DNA from: JBIQKZ01 sp044464765
GTDB taxonomy: Bacteria; Pseudomonadota; Gammaproteobacteria; Burkholderiales; Burkholderiaceae_B
Reading direction: 5' to 3'
Assembly: GCA_044464765.1 (NCBI GenBank)
Contig: JBIQKZ010000012.1
Span: 1 to 64,000, forward strand
Length of the DNA: 64,000 nt
Part shown: in pieces, positions 10,467 through 21,300 of the stretch
Layout of the letters: every line of letters starts with the position of its first letter
How positions within the stretch are numbered: the first letter of the stretch is position 1
Notes under the pieces: generated by a model
Seen by the model: the letters and a program-made list of their open reading frames with translations, nothing else
Told to the model about the DNA's origin: nothing
Database searches by the model: none
Made by a program: the position numbers and the translations under genes

Positions 10467-10955
10467 ATGGAAGCTATTAAAGATTTCTTCGGCAGCCTGA
10501 TGTTGTCGGAAATGCTCAAGGGCATGAAGCTTACGGGCAAGTATTTCTTCAAGCGCAAAGTTACCCTGCGCTATCCGCAAGAAAAAACACCCGCGTCTCC
10601 GCGATTTCGCGGCCTGCACGCCTTGCGTCGCTACCCTAACGGGGAAGAGCGCTGCATTGCCTGCAAATTGTGCGAGGCCGTGTGCCCGGCGCTGGCCATT
10701 ACGATCGAATCCGAAGAGCGCGACGATGGCTCGCGCCGCACCACGCGTTACGACATCGATCTGGCCAAATGCATTTTTTGCGGTTTCTGTGAAGAAAGCT
10801 GTCCGGTCGATTCCATCGTCGAAACTCATCTTCATGAATACCATGGGGAAAAGCGTGGCGATCTTTACTACACCAAGGATATGCTGCTTGCCGTGGGCGA
10901 CCGCTACGAGCCTGAAATCGCGCGTCGCCGCGCCGAAGATGCCCCTTACCGTTGA
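10467..10955 (+). CDS. nuoI: NADH-quinone oxidoreductase subunit I
   Basis: A 162-residue ferredoxin-type subunit carrying clusters N6a and N6b. Two complete 4Fe-4S motifs are present: Cys63-66-69-73 ([11 protein letters not shown]) and Cys102-105-108-112 ([11 protein letters not shown]). An amphipathic N-terminal segment docks it to the membrane. It passes electrons from NuoG to NuoB. Confidence 0.97.
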   Translation: MEAIKDFFGSLMLSEMLKGMKLTGKYFFKRKVTLRYPQEKTPASPRFRGLHALRRYPNGEERCIACKLCEAVCPALAITIESEERDDGSRRTTRYDIDLAKCIFCGFCEESCPVDSIVETHLHEYHGEKRGDLYYTKDMLLAVGDRYEPEIARRRAEDAPYR

Positions 10956-10974
10956 TTACCAGGTCTTCTGATCC

Positions 10975-11613
10975 ATGACTTTTACTACCGTCCTGTTTTA
11001 TTTGTTGTCGCTGGTGCTGGTGTACGCGGCGTTGCGGGTCATCACGGCCCACAACCCGGTCACCGCCGTGCTGCACTTGATTCTGGCCTTCTTCAACGCG
11101 GCCCTGCTGTGGGTGATGATCGGCGCCGAGTTCGTTGGCCTGCTTCTGGTGCTGGTCTACGTCGGCGCGGTCATGGTCCTGTTCCTATTTGTGGTCATGA
11201 TGCTTGACGTGCGCATGGACAGCCTGCGCAAAGGTTTCAAGGCCTATATGTCGATGGGCCTGATCATCGGCCTGATCATGGTGCTGGAGATGGCGTTTGT
11301 TCTTGGCAAGACCTGGTTCGATGCCGGGGCGCCCGCCGACATGGGGAGCGACTACAACAACACCCGCGCCCTGGGCGCCCTGATGTACACCGAGTACCCC
11401 TTCGCGGTGCAGGTTGGCGCAGTCATTCTTCTGGTCGGAATGGTTGCGGCCATTGCCCTCACGCTGCGCAAGCGCAAGGACGTGAAATACAACAATCCCA
11501 GCGACCAGGTGCGAGTGCAGGCCAAAGACCGCGTGCGCCTGGTCAGCATTCCGTCGCAAACCGAGGTGGCGAAACCCGCCGCAGGAACGGACGAATCCAA
11601 GGAAACCAAATGA
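10975..11613 (+). CDS. nuoJ: NADH-quinone oxidoreductase subunit J
   Basis: A 212-residue membrane subunit (ND6 type) with five predicted helices. The conserved third helix reads [21 protein letters not shown], including the flexible segment that couples quinone reduction to proton transfer. The last 40 residues form a hydrophilic Lys/Arg/Thr-rich tail. The stop overlaps the nuoK start (ATGA). Confidence 0.95.
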   Translation: MTFTTVLFYLLSLVLVYAALRVITAHNPVTAVLHLILAFFNAALLWVMIGAEFVGLLLVLVYVGAVMVLFLFVVMMLDVRMDSLRKGFKAYMSMGLIIGLIMVLEMAFVLGKTWFDAGAPADMGSDYNNTRALGALMYTEYPFAVQVGAVILLVGMVAAIALTLRKRKDVKYNNPSDQVRVQAKDRVRLVSIPSQTEVAKPAAGTDESKETK

Positions 11614-11918
11614 CACTCACGCTGGCTCACTATCTGATTCTTGGCGCCATCGTGTTCGCCATCGGGCTGTTCGGTTTTTTTGTCAATCGGCGCAATCTGA
11701 TCATTTTGCTGATGTCAATCGAATTGATCTTGCTATCCGCCAACATTAATTTCGTGGCGTTTTCAAGCTGGTTCGGCGATGCGGCGGGGCAGGTGTTCGT
11801 ATTCTTCATCCTGACAGTGGCGGCTGCCGAAGCGGCGATCGGCCTGGCCATCCTGGTGTTGCTGTTCCGCAACCTGAATACGATCAACGTCGAAGAACTA
11901 GACCACCTCAAGGGTTGA
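11610..11918 (+). CDS. nuoK: NADH-quinone oxidoreductase subunit K
   Basis: A 102-residue subunit (ND4L type) with three helices. The intramembrane glutamate is visible in [16 protein letters not shown], and a second in [11 protein letters not shown]; both are part of the proton path. Its start overlaps the nuoJ stop by four bases. Confidence 0.97.
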   Translation: MTLTLAHYLILGAIVFAIGLFGFFVNRRNLIILLMSIELILLSANINFVAFSSWFGDAAGQVFVFFILTVAAAEAAIGLAILVLLFRNLNTINVEELDHLKG

Positions 11919-11928
11919 TGGATTAAAC

Positions 11929-13914
11929 ATGAGCTCAATCAATCTTTATCTGCTTATTGCCCTGGCGCCCCTGGCGGGCGCTCTCATTGTCGGCTTGTTC
12001 GGCACGGGTTTTCTGGGCCGCCAGGTTGGCCGCGCGGGCGCGCACTGGATCACCATCCTGGGGGTGCTGATTTCCTTTATCGGATCGGTCGTCGTCCTGT
12101 TCCAGGTATTGGGCGGTCAAACCTTCGATGGCACGGTCTATACCTGGAGCGTTATCGGTACAGCGCCCCTGGAAATCGGCTTTCTCATCGATTCGTTGTC
12201 GGCATTGATGATGGTGGTGGTAACGTCGGTATCCCTGATGGTGCACATTTACACCATTGGCTATATGGCCGACGATCCCGGCTATCAGCGCTTCTTTTCG
12301 TATATATCGCTGTTCACCTTTTCCATGCTGATGCTGGTCATGTCCAACAACATGCTTCAGTTGTTCTTTGGCTGGGAGGCGGTGGGCCTGGTGTCTTATC
12401 TGCTGATCGGCTTCTGGTATAAACGGCCCACTGCCATTTTTGCCAACATGAAGGCCTTTGTCATCAACCGGGTCGGAGACTTTGGTTTTGTGCTGGGGAT
12501 CGGGTTGTTGTTTGCCTACGCCGGCAGCATGCGCTATGAAGATGTCTTTACGCAGGCGGACGCCTTGGGTGCGCTGCAGTTTCCTGGCACGGATTGGCAG
12601 ATGCTGACCGTTGCCTGTATTTCCCTGTTTATCGGAGCAATGGGCAAGTCGGCCCAAGTGCCGCTGCACAGCTGGTTGCCCGATTCCATGGAGGGCCCGA
12701 CCCCGATTTCGGCGTTGATCCACGCGGCCACCATGGTGACAGCCGGCATCTTCATGGTGGCGCGTTTCTCGCCCGTGTTCGAGCTTTCCGACACCACGCT
12801 GTCCTTCATCATCGTTATCGGGGCCATTGGCGCGCTCTTCCTGGGCATACTGGGCATTATCCAGAATGACATCAAGCGGGTGATTGCGTATTCCACGCTA
12901 TCCCAGTTGGGTTACATGACGGTGGCTCTGGGCGCTTCGGCATATTCGGGCGCCATCTTCCATCTGATGACGCACGCTTTCTTCAAAGCCTTGCTGTTCT
13001 TGGGCGCGGGGTCGGTCATTATCGGCATGCATCACGACCAGGACATCCGCAACATGGGCGGGTTGCGCAAGTACATGCCCATTACCTGGATCACCTTCCT
13101 GATCGGTTCTCTGGCCTTGGTGGGCACGCCGTTCTTTTCGGGTTTCTATTCCAAGGAACACATCATCGAGGCGGCCGGAGCAGCCAATGTGTGGGGTGCG
13201 AGCTTTGCCTATTACGCGACCGTAATCGGCGTTCTGGTGACGTCGCTGTACTCGTTCAGGGTGTATTTCCTGGTGTTCCATGGCAAAGAGCGGTTTGATA
13301 CGCAGGCTCAGGCCGACGATCACGGCCATGGCGGGGTTCCGCACGAGTCGCCCTGGGTGGTCACCTTGCCGCTGGTGCTGCTGGCCATCCCATCTGTGAT
13401 TGCCGGGGCCTGGTTTGTCGATCCCTTGCTGTTTGGTTCATTTTTCGATGGAGCCATCAAGGTGTTGCCGGAGCATCCGGCCATGGCCGAAATGGCAGGG
13501 CATTGGCATGGCTGGCTGGCGTATGCGCTGCATGGCTTTGTCACACTGCCGTTCTGGCTGGTTGTCGCAGGTTTCGTCATTTGTTGGTATTGCTACCTGA
13601 TCAACCCCAGCGTTCCGGCCGTCGTCAAGCGCAAGCTGTCCTGGCTGTACGGCATCCTCGAGAACAAGTACTACGCTGACTGGTTCAATGAGCAGGTGCT
13701 GGCACGGGCAGCGCGCTGCCTGGGCACAGGTCTGTGGCAGGGTGGGGATCGCGGCTTGATCGATGGTCTTCTGGTGAATGGCAGCGCCCGCGTCGTGGGC
13801 ATGGTGGCGGCGGTCAGTCGGCACTTGCAGTCGGGCTTCATTTATCACTACGCCTTCGCGATGATTCTGGGCATCGTGGCATTTTTAACCTTTTTTGTGT
13901 TGACGGTTCACTGA
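11929..13914 (+). CDS. nuoL: NADH-quinone oxidoreductase subunit L
   Basis: A 661-residue antiporter-like proton pump (ND5 type), the distal subunit of the membrane arm, with the long lateral helix at the C terminus. Typical motifs are FFGWEAVGLVSYLLIGFW (pumping glutamate), GKSAQVPLHSWLPDSMEGPTP (lysine site) and LFLGAGSVIIGMHH. The stop codon shares one base with the nuoM ATG. Confidence 0.97.
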   Translation: MSSINLYLLIALAPLAGALIVGLFGTGFLGRQVGRAGAHWITILGVLISFIGSVVVLFQVLGGQTFDGTVYTWSVIGTAPLEIGFLIDSLSALMMVVVTSVSLMVHIYTIGYMADDPGYQRFFSYISLFTFSMLMLVMSNNMLQLFFGWEAVGLVSYLLIGFWYKRPTAIFANMKAFVINRVGDFGFVLGIGLLFAYAGSMRYEDVFTQADALGALQFPGTDWQMLTVACISLFIGAMGKSAQVPLHSWLPDSMEGPTPISALIHAATMVTAGIFMVARFSPVFELSDTTLSFIIVIGAIGALFLGILGIIQNDIKRVIAYSTLSQLGYMTVALGASAYSGAIFHLMTHAFFKALLFLGAGSVIIGMHHDQDIRNMGGLRKYMPITWITFLIGSLALVGTPFFSGFYSKEHIIEAAGAANVWGASFAYYATVIGVLVTSLYSFRVYFLVFHGKERFDTQAQADDHGHGGVPHESPWVVTLPLVLLAIPSVIAGAWFVDPLLFGSFFDGAIKVLPEHPAMAEMAGHWHGWLAYALHGFVTLPFWLVVAGFVICWYCYLINPSVPAVVKRKLSWLYGILENKYYADWFNEQVLARAARCLGTGLWQGGDRGLIDGLLVNGSARVVGMVAAVSRHLQSGFIYHYAFAMILGIVAFLTFFVLTVH

Positions 13915-15413
13915 TGGCGAGCGATATGGCGTCTACTACTTTTCCTTGGCTAACACTATCGATTTTCGTACCGATCGTGGCCGGCCTGATCGTTCTGCTC
14001 TTGGGTCGCGACGACCGGCCCGAGCTTACCCGCTGGCTGGCCCTGATCGGTTCGATAGCGGGTTTCCTGGTCACCTTGCCGCTTTATACAGGTTTCAATC
14101 ACGACACGGCTGCGATGCAGTTTGTCGAGAAGACGCCGTGGATTGAAACCTTTGCCATGAATTACCACCTGGGCATCGACGGCATTTCCCTCTGGTTTGT
14201 CCTGCTCACCGCCTTCATCACGATTATTGTGGTGCTTGCCGGCTGGGAAGTCATTACCAAGCGCGTGTCCCAGTACATGGCGGCCTTCCTTATTCTGTCG
14301 GGCCTGATGGTGGGGGTATTCGCGTCGCTGGACGGCATGCTGTTCTATGTATTCTTCGAAGCCACGCTGATCCCGATGTATTTGATCATCGGTGTCTGGG
14401 GCGGCCCGAATCGGGTGTACGCAGCATTCAAGTTTTTCCTGTACACCCTGATGGGGTCGCTGCTCACGCTGGTTGCCTTTATCTATCTGTGGCATGCTGC
14501 GGGCGGCAGTTTCGACATCCTGACCTGGCATCAGTTGCCGCTTGGCTATACGCCGCAGATTCTTGTGTTTATCGCCTTGCTGGCCGCCTTTGCCGTCAAG
14601 GTGCCGATGTGGCCCGTCCACACGTGGTTGCCTGATGCGCACGTTGAAGCTCCTACGGGCGGTTCGGTCGTTCTGGCCGCCATCATGCTCAAGCTGGGCG
14701 CGTACGGTTTCTTAAGGTTTTCCCTGCCTATTGCCCCAGACGCCTCGCATAGCCTGGCGGGCCTGATGATTGCGTTGTCGTTGATCGCCGTTATCTATAT
14801 TGGCCTGGTGGCGATTGTCCAAGATGACATGAAGAAGCTGGTGGCGTATTCGTCGGTCGCCCACATGGGCTTCGTGACACTGGGCTTTTTCCTGTTCAAT
14901 ACGGCGGGCCTGGAAGGCGCGATCATTCAAATGATTTCCCACGGTTTTGTATCCGGCGCCATGTTCCTGTGTATTGGTGTTTTGTACGATCGCCTGCATA
15001 CCCGGCGCATCGCCGACTATGGCGGCGTGGTGAACGTTATGCCGCGTTTTGTCACTTTCTTCCTGCTGTTCTCGTTTGCCAACGCCGGCTTGCCGGCGAC
15101 CAGCGGATTCGTCGGCGAATTCACGGTCATCATGGGCGCGGTCGAGTACAACTTCTGGATTGGCCTGCTGACCGCCTCTGCCCTGATCTGGGGCGCGGCC
15201 TACTCGCTTTGGATGCTTAAACGCGTGGCTTTTGGCGATGTCACGAACGACAAGGTGCGCGCCATGGCAGACCTGAACAAGCGCGAATTCTTCATTATGG
15301 GAATCATGGCGATTTTGGTGTTGTACATGGGGATCTATCCCAAACCGTTTACGGACGTTATGCATGTGTCGGTAGAGGCCTTGTTGCAACACGTCTCTGT
15401 CTCGAAACTGTAG
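13914..15413 (+). CDS. nuoM: NADH-quinone oxidoreductase subunit M
   Basis: A 499-residue antiporter-like proton pump (ND4 type). Pump motifs FFEATLIPMYLIIGVWG (glutamate), AVKVPMWPVHTWLPDAHVEAP (lysine) and SHGFVSGAMFLCIGVLYDR are present. The start at 13914 overlaps the nuoL stop by one base; ATG at 13926 is an alternative. The frame is open further upstream, but that part lies inside nuoL and has no membrane character. Confidence 0.95.
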   Translation: MASDMASTTFPWLTLSIFVPIVAGLIVLLLGRDDRPELTRWLALIGSIAGFLVTLPLYTGFNHDTAAMQFVEKTPWIETFAMNYHLGIDGISLWFVLLTAFITIIVVLAGWEVITKRVSQYMAAFLILSGLMVGVFASLDGMLFYVFFEATLIPMYLIIGVWGGPNRVYAAFKFFLYTLMGSLLTLVAFIYLWHAAGGSFDILTWHQLPLGYTPQILVFIALLAAFAVKVPMWPVHTWLPDAHVEAPTGGSVVLAAIMLKLGAYGFLRFSLPIAPDASHSLAGLMIALSLIAVIYIGLVAIVQDDMKKLVAYSSVAHMGFVTLGFFLFNTAGLEGAIIQMISHGFVSGAMFLCIGVLYDRLHTRRIADYGGVVNVMPRFVTFFLLFSFANAGLPATSGFVGEFTVIMGAVEYNFWIGLLTASALIWGAAYSLWMLKRVAFGDVTNDKVRAMADLNKREFFIMGIMAILVLYMGIYPKPFTDVMHVSVEALLQHVSVSKL

Positions 15414-15425
15414 GCCTGAATCATT

Positions 15426-16910
15426 ATGCAAACTCAATTTCACTTCGCGCTGGCCTTGCCCGAGATTCTCCTGCTGATCATGACCGTCGCGGTGCTGCTG
15501 ATCGATGCTTTTTCAAAATCGCCAGGCCGTCACCTGACCTTTGGCCTGAGCCTTGGCGCCTTGGCCGTCGTTACCGCCGTATCGGCGGTGCAATGGAGCC
15601 AGGGGCTGGAAGGAAGCACATTCCACGGTCTTTTCGTCGTGGATTCGCTGGCGCATTTTCTGAAGATAGCGTCGTATGTCGCCGTGGCTGTTACGCTGAT
15701 CTATGGGCGTGATTATGCCGAGGAGCGCGGCCTGCTGAACCACGGGGGCGAATACTACACCCTGACGCTGTTCGCCTTGCTGGGCCAGATGGTCATGATT
15801 TCGGCCGGCAGTCTACTGACGGTTTACCTGGGCGTCGAGCTGATGTCATTTGCCTTGTACGCGCTCATCGCCTTGCGTCGCGACCATGTGCGCTCCACCG
15901 AGTCGGCCATGAAGTATTTCGTGCTGGGTTCGCTGGCATCGGGCATCTTGCTGTACGGCCTCTCAATGATTTATGGCGCAACCGGCACGCTCGACCTGGC
16001 CGAGATCGCCCGCATTATTTCCGCCGGCGAGGCCAGCCACCTGCCGTTGGTGTTTGGCGTGGTGTTCATTGTTGCAGGCCTGGCGTTCAAGCTGGGCGCC
16101 GTGCCCTTTCACATGTGGGTGCCCGACGTCTACGAAGGCGCGCCAACGGCCGTTACGCTGATTGTCGGGGCTGCGCCCAAGCTGGCCGCCTTCGCACTGA
16201 TGCTGCGTCTGCTTATTGAAGGCCTGCACGGTCTGGCGCTCGACTGGCAGCCCATGTTGCTGATTCTTGCCATTCTTTCGTTGGCCATTGGCAACCTCAC
16301 CGCCATTGTTCAGACCAACTTCAAGCGCATGCTGGCTTACTCCACCATTTCGCACATGGGTTTCGTTTTCCTGGGGCTGTTGTCGGGCGTGGTTCGGGAC
16401 CAGGCGGCGGCCACTGGGCAGGCTTATGGCTCGGCGTTGTTCTACATGGTCATCTATGTGCTGACCACGCTGGCGACTTTCGGGCTTATCCTGCTGCTTA
16501 GCCGCAAGGGGTTCGAGTGCGAGGAAATTTCGGATCTGAAAGGCCTGAACCAGCGTAATCCTGTGTTGGCGGGTGTCTTGCTGGTGTCCATGTTTTCGCT
16601 GACCGGCATTCCTCCAATGGCGGGTTTCTATGCCAAGCTGGCCGTGCTGCAGGCCTTGGTGGGCGCCGGTTATGTATGGGCGGCGGTCGTGGCAGTGCTG
16701 TTCTCGCTGGTGGGGGCTTTCTATTATCTACGCGTGGTCAAGGTCGCTTACTTCGATGAGCCCGAGGGCGAGAAGCTGTCGGCGCCTGCGGGGATTCTTC
16801 CCAATGGGCTGATGTCGATCAATGGCTTGTTGATTATCGGCCTGGGTGTGCTCCCGGGCGGTCTGATGGCGCTGTGCGTGCACGTGATTGAAAACTCGTT
16901 GGGCTTCTAA
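15426..16910 (+). CDS. nuoN: NADH-quinone oxidoreductase subunit N
   Basis: A 494-residue antiporter-like proton pump (ND2 type) with fourteen predicted helices. Motifs: [18 protein letters not shown] (glutamate), [20 protein letters not shown] (lysine) and [20 protein letters not shown]. It is the last complex I structural gene; one small membrane gene follows 9 bases later. Confidence 0.97.
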   Translation: MQTQFHFALALPEILLLIMTVAVLLIDAFSKSPGRHLTFGLSLGALAVVTAVSAVQWSQGLEGSTFHGLFVVDSLAHFLKIASYVAVAVTLIYGRDYAEERGLLNHGGEYYTLTLFALLGQMVMISAGSLLTVYLGVELMSFALYALIALRRDHVRSTESAMKYFVLGSLASGILLYGLSMIYGATGTLDLAEIARIISAGEASHLPLVFGVVFIVAGLAFKLGAVPFHMWVPDVYEGAPTAVTLIVGAAPKLAAFALMLRLLIEGLHGLALDWQPMLLILAILSLAIGNLTAIVQTNFKRMLAYSTISHMGFVFLGLLSGVVRDQAAATGQAYGSALFYMVIYVLTTLATFGLILLLSRKGFECEEISDLKGLNQRNPVLAGVLLVSMFSLTGIPPMAGFYAKLAVLQALVGAGYVWAAVVAVLFSLVGAFYYLRVVKVAYFDEPEGEKLSAPAGILPNGLMSINGLLIIGLGVLPGGLMALCVHVIENSLGF

Positions 16911-16919
16911 CGCGCCGCA

Positions 16920-17447
16920 ATGAATCAATCACTTGCTATCTGGGTTCTCGTCGTCCTGGGGTTGGTAACGGCGAACCTGCCTTTCGTGATGCAGCGCCCC
17001 TTTTTGGCGTTGCCGTGGTCATTGGCGGGCGAACCCGCCCGACCGTGGTGGCTGCGAGTGCTTGAATCCCTGCTGTTCTTTGCGTTGTTGATCGGCCTGG
17101 GTTGGCTGACCCACGATCTGATCGGCTCCGCGTTGGTGATGGGCGGGGATGTGGTTTCGGCCGCTGTGTTCCTGGGTAAGCTTGTGGTTGTAATAGGGTT
17201 GGCGGTCTTGCTGTTGGCCTATCCGGGCTGGCGGACCCAAGGCGTGCAGGTTCACAAAACTTTTTTTGTACGCCTTCTGGAAGTTCTGGTGTTCTACGGC
17301 TTGATCGGCGTCTTGGGCTTCGCGTTCGAATTGAACATTGGCAATCCATTTCCCCAAACTTGGGAGTTCTACGCCATTACCCTAAGTTTATATCTGGTCT
17401 TGGCCTACCCCGGGTTTGTCTTTCGCTACCTATTACGCCGGCGTTAA
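16920..17447 (+). CDS. DUF2818 family membrane protein with an internal duplication
   Basis: A 175-residue membrane protein of unknown function, co-transcribed as the last gene of the nuo operon. The C-terminal part (WEFYAITLSLYLVLAYPGFVFRYLL) is the DUF2818 signature that betaproteobacteria carry behind nuoN. From memory that family is about 100 residues. Here residues 44-69 and 116-141 resemble each other (10 of 26 identical by eye), and each is followed by an LAYPG motif (99-103 and 161-165), so a two-helix unit seems duplicated. A role in complex I assembly is plausible from position only. Confidence 0.85.
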   Translation: MNQSLAIWVLVVLGLVTANLPFVMQRPFLALPWSLAGEPARPWWLRVLESLLFFALLIGLGWLTHDLIGSALVMGGDVVSAAVFLGKLVVVIGLAVLLLAYPGWRTQGVQVHKTFFVRLLEVLVFYGLIGVLGFAFELNIGNPFPQTWEFYAITLSLYLVLAYPGFVFRYLLRRR

Positions 17448-17472
17448 TTTACCGAAAGCGCGCGGGCGGGCG

Positions 17473-18318
17473 CTAAATTCTGAACCAGTTGACAATGGCA
17501 TCCAGCGCGCTGACATTCAGCGCGAAGCGTGTCTGTTCACGCACTATGGGCTTGGCTCGATACGCCACCGAGTAATAGGCTTTAGCCAACATTTTCAGAT
17601 CGTTCGCGCCGTCGCCCACGGCGATAATCTGTTCTGGATCCGCACCCAGCGAATCGGCCAGTTCTTGCAGGCGATCAGCCTTTCCCTGGGCATCGACAAT
17701 ATTGCCCAGCACCTTGCCGGTAAGCACGCCATCTTTTATTTCCAGGACATTGGAGTGCGCCTGGTCCAGGGTCAGGCGCTCTTTCAGGCGGCTGGTGAAG
17801 AAGGTGAAGCCGCCTGAAACCAGTAGTGTCTTCAGGCCCGCCTCGTGGACAGTATTGATCAGGCGCTGCGCCCCGGGGTTGAGTCGCAGGCGATCCGTAT
17901 AGACTTGCTCCAGAGCGCTTAACGGTACGCCTTTAAGCAGGGCTACGCGGCGAATCAGGCTTTCGGAAAAGTCGGTGATCTCGCCACGCATGGCAGCTTC
18001 GGTGATGGCTGCGACCTCGCCCTTGCGGCCTGCCATATCGGCAATTTCGTCAATGCATTCGATGTTGATCAGGGTAGAGTCCATGTCCATTGCCAGGATC
18101 CTGCAATCTTTGAGGCGATGGATTTGGTCCAGGAAGGCGTAGTCGATCTGCAAGGCCTCGCACTGGCTGCTTACTTGTCCGCGCTCTTCGTCGTCGATGT
18201 CCAGCAGGCGCACGACGGTTTCCCCAAGCTTTTGCACACCCTGGGCTTGGGCAAGGGCTGCAATTTTTTCAATATTGGGCGCGGACAGGCTGGGCGCCTG
18301 GAGTATCAAATGGGTCAT
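17473..18318 (-). CDS. serB: Phosphoserine phosphatase
   Basis: A 281-residue HAD-family enzyme making serine from O-phosphoserine, the last step of serine synthesis. Motif I is DMDST (nucleophile Asp78, acid/base Asp80), motif II SGG at 168-170, and motif IV GDGAND at 235-240. The N-terminal 70 residues are the ACT-like regulatory part usual in proteobacterial SerB. It is convergent with the nuo operon and 52 bases downstream of mfd on the same strand. Confidence 0.96.
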   Translation of the reverse strand: MTHLILQAPSLSAPNIEKIAALAQAQGVQKLGETVVRLLDIDDEERGQVSSQCEALQIDYAFLDQIHRLKDCRILAMDMDSTLINIECIDEIADMAGRKGEVAAITEAAMRGEITDFSESLIRRVALLKGVPLSALEQVYTDRLRLNPGAQRLINTVHEAGLKTLLVSGGFTFFTSRLKERLTLDQAHSNVLEIKDGVLTGKVLGNIVDAQGKADRLQELADSLGADPEQIIAVGDGANDLKMLAKAYYSVAYRAKPIVREQTRFALNVSALDAIVNWFRI

Positions 18319-18370
18319 GGCTTGTTGGAATGAAGGTTTGACAGAAGGTGGCCAAGGCGATTATCGCCGA

Positions 18371-21300
18371 TCATGCCAAGGCCCGCAGCACGTTGCGTAC
18401 GGCGTCTATTCGGGCGGCGGTGGAAGGGGTTGATGCAGACACCGTCGCGCCGGCTTGGGACTTCGTGGCGCCGGATGGCTTGATGTCGATCTTGAGTTTG
18501 TCCTGACCCGCCAGCTTCACATGGCGTTGCTCTTGAACCAATTGGATGATACGAATGGGGTCGATATTGGGTTTGGCTGAAAATTGGATGATGGCCTGTG
18601 TTTCGCTTGCGTCGATCTTGATGACGCCTAAAGGCTCCGCTGCCAGGCGCAGGCGGTGGGTGGACAGCAAGGTTTGCGCCGCTTCAGGCAGCTTGCCGTA
18701 GCGGTCGATCAATTCTTCCTGGATCTGGATAAGCTCATCTTCGTTTTGCGCGTGGGCCAGTTTTTTATAGAGCCCCAGGCGAGCATGAACGTCGGGGCAA
18801 TAGTCGGCCGGCAGCAGGGCGGATGCGTGCAGATTAACTTCGCAGGTGGCGGCGAAAGGCGATTCGAGATCGGGCTCTTCGCCTGCCTTCAGCGCGCGTA
18901 CGGCGGTATTGAGCATTTCCGAATACATCGAGAAGCCGATTTCATGGATATTGCCGGACTGGGATTCTCCGAGCACTTCGCCGGTGCCGCGGATCTCGAG
19001 GTCGTGCATGGCCAGATAGAAGCCCGAGCCCAGTTCTTCCATGGCCTGGATGGCCTCAAGGCGCTTCTTGGCATTGCTGGTCATGGCATCTTCGCCAGGT
19101 GTCAGCAGGTAGGCATAGGCCTGGTGGTGCGAACGCCCGACCCGGCCGCGCAGTTGGTGCAACTGGGCCAGGCCCAGGCGATCGGCCCGATGAATGACGA
19201 TTGTATTTGCACTTGGGACGTCGATGCCGGTTTCAATAATGGTGGTGCAGAGCAAGACGTTGTAGCGCTGCTGGTAAAAGCCTTTCATGACCTCTTCGAG
19301 CTCGCGTTCGGGCATTTGGCCGTGGGCGACAGCGATGCGGGCTTCGGGCACCAGTGCTTCCAGGCGGGCACGCCGGTTCTGGATGGTGTCGACTTCATTA
19401 TGCAAGAAATAAACCTGGCCGCCGCGTTTCAATTCGCGCAGCAGGGCTTCCCGGACGGTGCTGCCGTCTTCACGGCGTACGAAGGTCTTGATCGCCAGGC
19501 GGCGTTGAGGCGCGGTGGCAATGACCGAGAAGTCGCGAATGCCTTCGAGCGACATGCCCAACGTACGGGGGATGGGCGTGGCGGTCAGCGTCAGGACGTC
19601 GACCTCGGCTCGAAGTTTCTTCAGGGCTTCTTTTTGCCGTACCCCAAATCGATGCTCTTCATCAATGATGACCAGGCCCAGCCGCTTGAACACGACGTCT
19701 TTGGAGAGGATCTTGTGGGTGCCGATGACGATGTCCACACGGCCATCGTGCAGGCCTTCGATGGCAGAGGAGATTTCCTTGCCTGAGCGGAAGCGGGAAA
19801 ACTCGGCTATGCGCACTGGCCAGTCGGCGAAACGGTCGGCGAATGTCTTGGCGTGTTGCTCGGCCAGCAGGGTGGTGGGACACAGCAGGGCCACCTGCTT
19901 GTTATTCGCGACGGCCAGGAAGGCCGCCCGCAAGGCGACCTCGGTCTTCCCAAACCCCACATCGCCGCACACCAGGCGATCCATTGGTTGGCCGGACGTC
20001 ATGTCGGTAATCACGGATTCGATGGCCGCGCTTTGGTCGGGCGTTTCTTCAAAACCAAAACCTTCGACGAAGGCTTGGTAGTCGTTGATAGGCAGTTTGA
20101 ACGAGTACCCTTCGCGCGCCGCTCGCAGGGCATACAGGGCAAGCAGTTCGGCGGCGGCATCGCGCACCTGTTTGGCCGCTTTGCGGCGCGCCTTGTCCCA
20201 TTGCCCAGATCCCAGTTGGTGCAGGGGAGCGCTTTCCGGGTCGGCGCCGCTATAGCGCGAAATAACGTGTAGTTGGGCGACGGGTACGTACAAGGTGCTG
20301 CCATTGGCGTACTCCAGGTGCAGCAGTTCCAGCGTGCCCTCGCCCAGATCCATGTCGACCAGCCCGCAATAGCGCCCGATGCCGTGCTGCACATGAACAA
20401 CCGGATCGCCTTCGCGCAGTTCCGATAAGTCGCGCACCATGGCTTCGACATTACTGCTGCGCTCTTGCTGGCGTCGGCCCTGGCGCACCGAGCGCGCCTG
20501 ATGAGGATAAAGGTCGTTCTCTGTAAGCAAGGTCAGCGAGAGGTTTGGCAGGGTGAAGCCGCCGTTGAGCGGGGCGACACACAAGCTGAAGCGATGCGCC
20601 GATTGGAAAAACTTCTGCAGCGTTTCAGCCGCCGTATCCGGCACGATGCCGTGTTCATCCAGCATCTGCATCAGGGTTTCGCGCCGGCCCGGCGAATCTG
20701 CGCAAAGCGCCACACGGCATTCGGGCTGTGCCAGTACGGCGCGTAAGCGCGCCAAAGGATCGTCGGCCCGGCGGGCGACAGATACGTCCGGCGCAAAGGC
20801 AAAGTCAGGGTGTGGGCCGTCGCCTCCCATTGCGAGGCGGGCGAATGCTTTCAGGTGAACGAAGAGTGTGTCGGTTTCCAGAAAGAGAGCGTCGGGTGGC
20901 AGTACTGGGCGCTGGCGATCGCTTTTCAGGAACTGATAGCGACTAAGGGTGTCGCTGGTGAATCGGCGTATGCTGTCGTCGATATCGCCCAGGGTGACCA
21001 TGATGGCGTCCGGCGCCAGATAGTCGAATATGGTTGCAGTTTCCTCGAAGAACATGGGCAGGTAATATTCGACGCCTGCAAACGCAATGCCGTTGCCGAT
21101 GTCCTTGTACGGCAGCGCACGCGAAGGATCCCCTTCGAACACTTCACGGAACCGTGCGCGAAACTGGTTGCGGGATGCTTCATCCATCGGGAACTCGCGG
21201 CCTGGCAACAGTTGTATTTCCTTGACCGGGTACAGGCTGCGTTGCGTGTCGATATCAAAACTGCGAATGGATTCGATCTCATCGTCGAAGAGATCCAGGC

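Noticed and set aside
13734..13913. Upstream extension of NuoM
   Set aside because: Lies within nuoL in another frame, no membrane character; ATG at 13914 is coupled to the nuoL stop.
18656..19786. 376-codon open frame opposite mfd
   Set aside because: Fully antisense to conserved helicase domains of Mfd; arises from codon bias in GC-rich DNA, with no family resemblance.
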